Shown here: positions 55,845 to 64,000 of the stretch, one piece after another | Layout: each line of letters opens with the position of its first letter | Numbering within the stretch: position 1 is the stretch's first letter | DNA from: Tetraselmis striata | Lineage: Eukaryota; Chlorophyta; Chlorodendrophyceae; Chlorodendrales; Chlorodendraceae | DNA: 64,000 bases | Reading direction: 5' to 3' | Assembly (NCBI GenBank): GCA_006384855.1 | Contig: VCJN01000554.1 | Location: 1-64,000, forward strand | Notes under the pieces: generated by a model | Database searches by the model: none | What the model saw: only the letters and a program-made list of their open reading frames with translations | What the model was told of the DNA's origin: nothing | Translations under genes and position numbers: made by a program

Positions 55845-57139
55845 AGCCTGGCTGAGGTTCTAGTAGGGAAGGATTTTGTAGTACTACTTTTAGCAGTAAG
55901 TGGATTTGTTGCTGCCTTTTTGTAAATTCACACCAGTTCTCGCGCGCTGGGCTTCAGAGCTATATGTTTAAAGTTACGCGTACTGTTGTCTTAGCGGTTG
56001 TTTATTGCGGTTTTCTGATCCAAACCAGACCGCACTCGTACCAGCAGCGACCAAGGATATGTCCCGCATGCGAGCGACCATCGTTGCGCGCAGTCGCGAC
56101 CAGCACCGGTCTGATGCATCATAACATATCATATAAAAGATCATACACCCAAGGCCACACCCGGCATAGATTCCAAAACGTAGCAGTAATCCCCAAATAT
56201 GTACGGATACTGTACCATCCTACCATATTATTAATTACGAGGTGAGTCTGTGCGTGCGTGCGTGCATGTGTGCGTGAGTGTTTCTGTCGTCGACCTTCGG
56301 AACGGTTTCGCATAGGTTATTAGATAGATCAACAATGTATCCGTAATGTAATCCGTAATAATTCCGCCGCATCCCAAAATAATCGTCACACTTACATGCT
56401 GACTACGACCTGTACCGGTACGGGTACCGGCCGCCCGGCCGCCGCCGGTCGGGCCGGTCGTCGCCGTTCGTGAGGTTTACGGGCGGGCATGGCGCAAAGC
56501 GCCGAGGCCGCCTCGTGCACCGGACCCGAACGCCGGTTGCCGTCGTCCGTCTATCGCCAGACGCCGGACGACCGTCGCCCGTCCGCCTCGCCACCCATCC
56601 GTCGACGGACGCCGGGCCCCGGGTCGGCGGGTCGGCGGACACGGGGCTGTACGGGGCGCTACCGACTACTACGATTGCACGAATGATCCTTACGGCTCTC
56701 TCGATTCTACACTCATGCACCGGGTCTACTTGTAATATAGTAATTTCGGCCCTTATGGAGAGATAGAGGACATATGTTCAAAAGCGACTCGGCATGGATT
56801 CCAAAATAAACTCTCCAAAATGCCGGACCCGGCCCGCCGCAATGCCGCAACAGCCGGGCCGCGTCCCGGGCCGCCGCATTGCCGCAACAGCTGTTATATA
56901 CTCTACATTGTTGTACTATGTACTGTTGGAGCCGACGAGGGAGGGAAGAGCTGGCGACTGAGGCGTACGAGAACAAGCCAAGCGAAGTACAAGTACGAGC
57001 ACAACAAGTGCGAGGACAAGCGAAGGCCCACGAAGTACTAGTATGAGGACGTTGAGGCGACAGTATGAGACTATGAGCGACTACGAGGCGACCAAGCACT
57101 AAGTGCATGACATTATTACGAGTACCTGTAGGGTGCGAG

Positions 57140-57465
57140 TGTAAGGATATGTACCACACAAATCCCCATGTGGGTACCCAGTGCCTGGTGCGTTTTGCAC
57201 AGTATCCTTACAGTTGGTGCTTCTACGCACGCATTGGATCCGGGTTCGATCCCACGGAGAAACATATAATATGATATGATATCCCGCAATGTTGGACGAC
57301 CCGGCCAATGCGGATCGCCACCGAATCCAAGCCGAAACGTTGATGGAGGAGGTCCTCCATCTTATGGGGGGGGGGGGGGGGGGGGGGGGGAGTGTAAGGA
57401 TATGTACCACACAAATCCCCATGTGGGTACCCAGTGCCTGGTGCGTTTTGCGCAGTATCCTTACA
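57140..57465 (+). mobile_element. Mini LTR element (TRIM-like), copy 1
   Basis: Two 73-bp direct repeats (57140-57212, 57393-57465; one mismatch) begin TGTAAGGATA and end TATCCTTACA, so they have LTR-like TG...CA inverted ends. The first base after the left LTR begins GTTGGTGCTTCTACG, a candidate primer site (TGG). A 25-G run (57366-57390) immediately precedes the right LTR, in the position of a polypurine tract. It encodes nothing. Flanks GCGAG and ACGAG suggest a 4-5-bp target duplication. Confidence 0.75.
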
Positions 57466-57857
57466 ACGAGTAGCCTGCACGTACTCATGCGTACCAGCAG
57501 CAGCGCGGTACATGATTGTTGTGCGCGCTGGTGTCACCTACCAGTAGCGTTAGATAGGATAGAGCGCTGCCGTAGTTGCGTATTAGCAGGAGGTACTAGA
57601 ACCATCTAGAACCACTAGAACGCTATAGCATGTGCGAGTAACTTCTCGTGGGTGCATAATAGCGAATAAAAATACCACTGTGCTGCGGTCAGACAATGCT
57701 AAGAACCTGTCTGTAGCTAGGTGTATGTTACTAAAATAGCGACGGGCCGCGGGTTAGGATCGCACACGTCGATTCTAGTAGGTGATACCAGCGCGCACAA
57801 CAATCATGTACCGCGTTGCTGCTGGTACGTAGGAGTACGTACATGCTACTCGCACCT

Positions 57858-58171
57858 TGTAAGGATATGTATCACACAAATCCCCATGTAAGTACCCAGT
57901 GCCTGGTGCGTTTTGCGCAGTATCCTTACAGTTGGTGCTTATACGCACGCAATGGATCCGGGTTCGATCCCGCGGAGAAACATGTAATATGATATGATAT
58001 CCCGCAATGTTGGACGACCCGGCCAATGCGGATCGCCACCGAATCCAAGCTGAAACGTTGATGGAGGAGGTCCTCCATCTTATGGGGGGGGGGTGGAGTG
58101 TAAGGATATGTACCACACAAATCCCCATGTGGGTACCCAGTGCATGGTGCGTTTTGCGCTGTATCCTTACA
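57858..58171 (+). mobile_element. Mini LTR element (TRIM-like), copy 2
   Basis: Same structure as copy 1: 73-bp LTRs at 57858-57930 and 58099-58171, the same interior with a shorter G tract (about 10 G), and an exact 5-bp target duplication CACCT on both sides. The interior carries GGTTCGATCCC, which resembles a tRNA B box by chance or as part of the priming region. Confidence 0.75.
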
Positions 58172-59024
58172 CACCTACGGGTACTCGTAATACTGTCATG
58201 CACTTAATAGTGCTTGGTCGCCTCGTAGTCGCTCATAGAGAGTAAGATTTTGGAGAGTTTATTTTGAAATCCATGCCGAGTCGCTTTTGAACATATGTCC
58301 TCTATCTCTCCAAAAGGGCCGAAATTATTATATTACAAGTAGACCCGGTGCATGAGTGTAGCATCGAGAGAGCCGTAAGGATCATTCGTGCAATCGTAGT
58401 AGTCGGTAGCGCTCCGTACAACCCCGCGTCCGCCGACCCGCCGACCCGGGGCCCGGCGTCCGTCGACAGACAGGCGGCGAGGCGGACGGGCGACGGTCGT
58501 CCGGCGTCCGGGTCCGGACGCGGCGGCTCGGCGCTTTGCGCCATGCCCGCCCGTAAACCTCACGAAAACGGCGACGACCGGCCGGACCGGCGGCGGCCGG
58601 GCGGCCGGTACCCGTACCGGTACAGGTCGTAGTCAGCATGTAAGCGTGACGATTATTTTGGGATGCGGCGGAATTATTACGGATTATATAACGGATACAT
58701 TGTTGATCTATCTAATAACCTATGCGAAACCGTTCCGAAGGTCGGCGACAGAAACACGCATGCACGCACGCACGCACGCACAAACTCACCTCGTAATTAA
58801 TATGGTAGGATGGTACAGTACCCGTACATATTTGGGGATTACTGCTACGTTTTGGAATCTATGCCAGGTGTGGCCTTGGTTGTATGATCTTTTATATGAT
58901 ATGTTATGATGCATCAGACCGATGCTGGTCGCTACTGCGGGCAATGATGTTCGCTCGCATGCTGGACATATCCTTAGTCGCTGCTGGTACGAGTACGGTA
59001 CTGGTTTGGATTAGAAAACCGCAA

Positions 59025-59159
59025 GAAACTGTAGGGTTTCCTAGGGAGAAACGACCTAAAAACCCTGGTTTCGCAGTGCCGTCATGATTATGTGACGACT
59101 TTGCCGGCCCGGTCCGCCTGGACCGGCCGGCGCCGGTCCGACGGCGCCCTTTCTCTTAG
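59025..59159. other. Upstream region of the DIRS-like element
   Basis: No gene. A GC-rich inverted motif (CCGGCCCGGTCCGCC / GGCCGGCGCCGGTCC) precedes the TATA box. Confidence 0.4.
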
Positions 59160-59166
59160 TATAAAG
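59158..59166 (+). promoter_or_regulatory. TATA box upstream of the DIRS-like gag
   Basis: AGTATAAAG lies about 145 bases before the ATG at 59308, a normal spacing for a Pol II start near 59190. Assignment rests on motif and position. Confidence 0.4.
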
Positions 59167-59307
59167 GCAGCCGCAGACCGGGAGCACCTTCAGTTGTTGA
59201 AAGGCACCTGACTATATTGTCTTCTACGACTGGTACTTTCGTTCATCTTCGACTCTAATTTCAAAATTCTTCTGCGCTCTATATGTTGTGTGATCCCGGC
59301 ACTCACC

Positions 59308-61622
59308 ATGGCTCGCTCCGCGAGTCCGTCTTGGGCGTGGCTCCTTGTCTCGCTCGTGGTGTTGTCGCCGTGCTTCCTCGTCCCTATTTTGGCAGTGAAC
59401 AAGTTTGAGCTCGTTTGGAACGAGCTACTTGAGTCTTGCAAAGCTCTTCGTGAGCAACTCGTTGCGCGCAAACATCATCTCACTGTCCTAGGTGGTGATA
59501 CTCCACCTGCAAATGGGGTAACTGAGTCTTCCCCTCTCGTCGCCGCTAGACAAGCTGTTATGTACTCTACACTGCTGTACTTTGTACTGCGGGAGCTGAC
59601 GAAGGAGCGAAAAACTGGCGATCGAGGCGGACGAGAACGAGTACAAGCCAAGCGAAGTACGAGTATGAGCATTGCGAGTGCGAGTACAAGTGAAGGCGAA
59701 GTACTGGTACGAGGACGCCGAGGCGTCAGTACGAGCGACTATAAGGCGACTAGTAGTGCATGACAGTATTACGAGTACCCACATGGGGTGCGAGTAACTT
59801 GTACACACGCCTGCGTACCAGCAGCGGCGATTGTCGTACGCTGTGGTGTCACCTGTTAGAGGATGATGATACCAAGCGTTAGATGGAGCGTTGCCTCAGT
59901 GGAGTTTTGGTAGGTACTAGAACCTACTAGAACCATCTAGAACGCTATAGCATTTGCTATAGCAATAGCAGACAAATATAGTATCATTGTGCTGCGGACA
60001 GACGAAGGTCCGAAACCAAGTGTTACAGCCCCCTTAGGACTTAGGCTGAATAGACGTCTAGCCATAGATAGTCCTAAAGCAGGAGCTGAGTCGAGGGCCC
60101 ATTGCTGGATCGTTATTCCACACGGCCAGGAATAATGAGCGGAGATTTGAGAAAAGGGATTCTTACAGTACCGGAAGCCGGTAACCTGGGTGACTGACCC
60201 GGCGGTGGTGTTGCCGGCCTATTTTTAGTCGATGGTTTCCGTCATTCCGCGCGCTGCGTATAGATTCCAATTCCCACCACTTGTGCTGCGTGTAACTACT
60301 ATACTAATACTAAAATCGACGTGTGCGGTCCTAACCCGCGTCCCGTCGCTATTTTAGTAACACATAACTAACTACAGACAGGTTGCTAGCACCTTCGTCT
60401 GTCCGCAGCACAGTGATACAATATTTTCTACTATTGCTATAGCAAATGCTATAGCGTTTTAGATGGGTCCAATAGGTTCTAGTACCTACTGGTAATACGC
60501 TCCTAAGGCAGCGCTCTATTTAACGCTAGGTATTTTACCAGCGCGTACAACAATCGCGCTCCTGCTGGTACGCAGGCGTAAGTACAGGTTACTTGCACCC
60601 CATGTGGGTACTCGTAATACTGTCCTGCACTACTAGTCGCCTTGTAGTCGCGCGTGCTGTCGCCTCGTCGTCCTCGTCCCAGTACTTCGCCTTCACTTGT
60701 ACTCGCACTCGCAATGCTCATACTCGTACTTCGCTTGGCTTGGTACTCGTTCTCGTCCGCCTCAGTCGCCAGTTCTTCGCTCCTTCGTCGGCTCCCGCAG
60801 TACAAAGTACAGCAGTGTGGAGTACATAACACAAGCAGCAGCTGATACCTCTGCAGCCCTACTCCGTATCGAACGTGAGATCTCAGAGCTTAGGCAGGCG
60901 GTCGCGTCGTCGAGCGGCCCGTACACTTCGGCTTCGGCTTCGAAACGCGTTGCGGATGGAGACGCCGACTACGATCGCAAAGGCAAGAGGCCAGCTCAAC
61001 CACCTGTTGCGGAGGTATCGTCTAGCACCATCAACGCGCCTGAGGATGGTTGGCTCGACAAAGGTCAGCGGGTAAGGTTCGCCGCCGCCTTACCGCTGAC
61101 GCGCGCATTCTTCAGCGTGACCTAGACAACGTCTTCAAGATCCATGACCTTTTGGCACTACCAGCGGAGGAGCCTCTGCGTTATCTGGTGGAGGACGGCA
61201 CCGATCTTCCTGCTTCCTCTCCGCCGTCATCTGCGGAATTGTTCAAGATGATTACCGCGGCTTTGGCGTTGTGTACTACTGAGGCTCTTCGGATCAACAA
61301 GCGTGGCAAGAAGCTTCATGTGGAGCACGAGTACGGCGCGGAGGTCGCCAAGGAGTTTGATGCAGTTGACCCTCTCGGCGAGAAGGGCTCGACGGAAAAC
61401 AAGGAGCTGAAGAAGGCGATTGAGAATGTCAAGGCGAAGAAACCTCCATCTTCCTCTTCTCGCAAGCCTGAGTCGTCTCGCCGTGGGAGCAACAACCGGA
61501 GGGAGGGCGGCCGTCGTGAGGAGAGGACTCAACATGGTCGGTCTTCTGCCGCGGACATTACCTGCTACCGCTGCCAGAGGAAGGGTCACTTCAATAGGGA
61601 CTGCCCGAGTGCGCGTCGCTGA
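59308..61622 (+). pseudogene. DIRS-like gag, split by a foldback insertion
   Basis: The N-part 59308-59555 reads MARSASPSWAWLLVSLVVLS, NKFELVWNELLESCKALREQ, SSPLVAARQA. The frame resumes after the 59556-60830 insertion with QAAADTSAALLRIEREISEL and KRVADGDADYDRKGKRPAQP, shifts frame near 61070, then reads VRRRLTADARILQRDLDNVF, ELKKAIENVKAKKP and a CCHC zinc knuckle CYRCQRKGHFNRDC, ending TGA at 61620-61622. Removing the insertion and one copy of ACAAGC restores a continuous frame at the junction, so the target was a gag ORF. The hydrophobic N-terminus is unusual for gag. Confidence 0.6.
59556..60830. mobile_element. Foldback family X element, 1275 bp, ~450-bp inverted arms
   Basis: Arms 59557-60008 and about 60397-60830 are inverted copies starting GTTATGTACTC. 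ACAAGC is duplicated on both sides (59550-59555, 60831-60836). The centre (60009-60396) carries no ORF that I can support. Related copies are at 45683-46115 and in the centre of 56005-59024. No transposase, so non-autonomous; the superfamily is undetermined (6- or 7-bp duplication). Confidence 0.75.
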
Positions 61623-62093
61623 AGCTGTGGAGTCTGCAAGCCTCCTGGGCTGGCCAGTGATGGTGTTTTTCATGTAGATGCGGTTAGGCCTGCGGGCAGC
61701 TGTTAGCCTCCTCCGGGAGCTAAGCTCAGGCTCTTGTCGTGGCAGCTCTGATACCCCTCAGTAGGAATCACATTTTTGGTAGTATATCTTGAAGATATAC
61801 CGAATAATGCATATGATGGCCCCTACTATCATGTGCTGTCTCTGGCAGTTGCCTCTGCAACTTTTCATGGTTGACTGGTGATTCCATGTGTGCGAAGGAC
61901 TGCACACCCTGGTGTGACGGTTCATATCGTTCGATGTGAAGGAGCGATATTTATTTTGAAAAATACTGATATTTTCAGTTACAAACAATTTCGATTTCAA
62001 ACTCCCTGTTTGATTAATGCAACAGTCATCCAGGCTGCTTGCTGACCATTATGGCGCTGTCTGTTGCGTTGGCGTTTTGTGACAGTATAAACG
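61623..62093. other. Spacer between gag and pol of the DIRS-like element
   Basis: No ORF. Contains ATATCTTGAAGATAT (about 61780-61800) and AT-rich sequence. Confidence 0.5.
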
Positions 62094-63890
62094 TCAGCTA
62101 CTTTTGAGCTCCCTCGTGAGCCGGCTCTGGACGTCAATTCTCCCGTGGAATTTGCCGGTGTTATCCGTAAAGGCTGGAAATTCTGGGACAGCATCACTGA
62201 CCCGGTCAGAGACAGTCAGGTCAGAGATTGGGTCAGGCATGGCTACCGTATGAACTGGGCTAATGGTCCCGCTCCACCCAGCCATCTACCAAATCACCCT
62301 TATGCTCTTCAGCACCCTGATTTTATTGATGGGCAGATCGCTCTGTTATTGCCTCTGGGCCACATAAGAGAGGAGTCTGTACCACCTGTGGTCCTGAACC
62401 CCTTGGATGCGGTCCCCAAACCCCATGGTGGACTCAGGCTGATCTGTGACCATCGCCATGTCAACAAGCATTTGGTTTACACTCCATTCAAAATGGAGTC
62501 GCTGTCTAAGTTGCCAGACCTGATGAATCCCGGTGACATGCTGACCAGTATGGACCTGGCTCAAGGCTATTATCATGTCCGTCTCCATTACTCTGCAGCT
62601 CCTTTCAGTGGGTTTGAGTGGAGAGGAAAATTCTATACTTGGCGGGTTCTGTGTTTTGGGTTATCTAATGCCCCCAGCTGTTTCTCTACGGTCATGGGAG
62701 TGCTGGTGCAACACTAGCGCAGTAGAAGCATAAGGATGCTCTGCTATCTTGATGACTGGCTGTTCATCTCTAGCTCTGTCAGGAAGGCACATTTGACTAC
62801 TCAACAAGTACGAGCTGATGTTGAGCACGCTCATGTCAACATCAACTTCAAAAGATCCAGTCTGAATCCCAGCCCCACCATCACCCACCTGAGTTTTGAT
62901 CGGGACATCGTGGCTGGTACCTTCTCTGTGCCTCAGAAGCGATGGGATGCCCTTCAGCTCGACAACCAGTCCCTGCTGCATGGCCGCCATAAGCGCCACA
63001 AAGTCAAGTCTCTAGCCAGTTGTACTGGGAAATTGATTTCTATGGGGCAAGCTTTCTTTGGGCCCAGTTTCTCGGGTTTTTCCAGAGGTATGTATGCCAA
63101 CATTGCTCGAGCTGAACGGTGGGGTCATCACGTTGCTCTCTCTGAGGAATCCTGTGAGGAGCTACAGTTTCGGTCCCGAGTGTCTAGGCAACAGTTCACT
63201 GGACGCATCGTGCCTGATCTAGACAGCAAGCTGTCCGTTTTTCTGGAGTGTGATGCCTCGGGCATCGGCTGGGGCGGCTTGGCCAGACCGACAGATGGCA
63301 GCTCCGACCCCGTCGCGAAAGCACACGGCTTCTTCCTCCAGTGGGAACGTGTAAAGTCCTCGACACACCATGAGAGTCGAGGTCTCCTTTTTGTCACGAA
63401 GTCCCTGTCACACGTGATCGCGGGCAGACGAGTGCAAGTCCATGTAGATAATAAAACTATGCTACCGGTTTGCCGAAATGGCTCGCGCTCGAGCCTGTCA
63501 CTAAACTCTGTGGCTTAGCAAGTCTAAATCCTATGTCTCTCCTTGGGAGCGTCGCTCTCTATCGTGTGGGCTTTCCGCGAGGAGAATCCGGACTCTAACG
63601 AGATTTCTGAAATGCTCGACAATGACGACTTGCAGCTGCTGCCAAAGTTTTTTCGGCGACTCAACTTGAAATGGGGCATTCACCATGTCGACCGCTTCGC
63701 ATCTGATCTGAACCATCAAGTTCCGAGCTTTTTCTCACGGTTTTGGTGCCCTGGATGCGAAGACGTCGATGCTTCTGGGGCGATAATGTGAATAATTGGA
63801 TTAATGCTCCTTTTAGCTGCATTGGCAGGGTTGTGCGCAAGCTGAAAGTTGATCGCGCGGTCGCTACAGTTATAGTGCCTTTATGGCCTA
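62094..63890 (+). pseudogene. DIRS-like reverse transcriptase and RNase H
   Basis: The reading begins ALDVNSPVEFAGVIRKGWKF. RT blocks: VVLNPLDAVPKPHGGLRLIC, DHRHVNKHLVYTPFKMESLS, LTSMDLAQGYYHVRLH (catalytic Asp), CFGLSNAPSCFSTVMGVL, then TAG at 62715-62717 in the same frame, and MLCYLDDWLFIS (DD pair). Then come thumb and DIRS-type RNase H: LSVFLECDASGIGWGGLARP, HHESRGLLFV and VHVDNKTML. A frameshift near 63515 precedes VWAFREENPDSNEISEMLDN, KWGIHHVDRFASDLNHQVPS and FSRFWCPGCEDVDA, and another precedes APFSCIGRVVRKLKVDRAVA. VDRFAS and SRFWCPG are hallmarks of DIRS/YR retrotransposons. A tyrosine recombinase should lie past 64000. Confidence 0.85.
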
Positions 63891-64000
63891 GTCAGTCTTC
63901 GAGAACTTAGTAGCCCCTGACGGTATGCCCCTAGCTGACTGTATGGTCGATTGGGTCATGCTCGACACCGGCCAGGAGCTATTCAGTTATGGCGAGGGCA

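Larger units (their letters stand above)
56005..59024. mobile_element. 3.0-kb foldback element with ~800-bp inverted arms
   Basis: The left arm 56005-56821 and right arm 58247-59024 are inverted copies (TTGCGGTTTTCT at the outer edge, CTCTCCAAAAT at the inner edge), with small indels such as a variable CGTG/CGCA microsatellite near 56250 and 58770. The arms carry no plausible gene; the GC-rich 56405-56660 block is open in many frames. The centre (56822-58246) holds an inverted family X derivative and two mini LTR elements. Confidence 0.75.

Noticed and set aside
57236-57262. tRNA gene or tRNA-derived SINE
   Set aside because: GGTTCGATCCC matches a B box, but a T-arm does not pair well, no A box or acceptor stem is found, and the flanking direct repeats and G tract explain the unit as a mini LTR element.

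Overview
This window is eukaryotic nuclear DNA. It has spliced genes with GT-AG introns and one likely GC-AG intron, no operons, and very dense, nested and mostly decayed transposable elements. The mix of a DIRS-like element, a Ty3/gypsy chromovirus, CACTA, hAT with a BED finger, and RNase H-bearing and endonuclease-bearing retroelements, together with a PC-esterase-like membrane protein and long G/C homopolymers, fits a green alga best. No ribosomal or conserved housekeeping gene is present to fix the lineage, so that assignment is inference.

Layout. 1-1155 (-): 5' part of a membrane PC-esterase-like gene, open for 385 codons and running off the window edge; the most intact host-type gene here. 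1241-2524: one copy of a gene-tail repeat whose second copy is at 39697-40499. 3137-3764 (-): last two exons of an unrecognised gene. 4935-11475: three blocks of a ~32-bp minisatellite; the first two flank a retrotransposon remnant with a gag-like ORF (5130-7490), and a hAT transposase pseudogene (8160-10994, -) with AT-hook, chromodomain and BED exons follows. 11480-19040: gene-poor, with an array of ACACATGTGCACATGTGT palindromes (13230-13508), a CXC-type Cys-rich exon and a 95-bp near-perfect hairpin (17973-18181). 19044-21683: two unrecognised multi-exon genes.

22250-29960: a decayed Ty3/gypsy chromovirus split by a 5.26-kb CACTA element (22935-28196, 3-bp target duplication ATT). Inside the CACTA element lies a PHD / methyltransferase-like / RNase H / Zn-knuckle polyprotein and two small genes. 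30880-33083 (-): a large transposase-like spliced gene. 33255-37735: a duplicated proline-rich ORF, a ~180-bp satellite with three-unit higher-order periodicity (34290-36105), a 30-bp GC-rich minisatellite and a 2.3-fold repeat of a ~590-bp coding unit. 38197-43025: several minus-strand coding remnants and another CACTA end.

44700-45680: 225-bp coding tandem repeats. 46283-49502: a compact element with split direct repeats that encodes only a gag-like protein and a tyrosine recombinase. 49816-54246 (-): a retroelement with a reverse transcriptase and a C-terminal nuclease-like domain, interrupted by a 1345-bp element with TA duplication; a second partial copy is at 54604-55844. 56005-59024: a 3-kb foldback carrying two ~320-bp mini LTR elements. 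59160-64000: a DIRS-like retrotransposon (gag, reverse transcriptase, RNase H) whose gag is split by a 1275-bp foldback element with a 6-bp target duplication.

The genes do not form a pathway. The window is best read as a record of successive insertions into each other. Most TE genes carry stops or frameshifts; the tyrosine recombinase and its gag, the retroelement nuclease ORF and the PC-esterase gene look intact.
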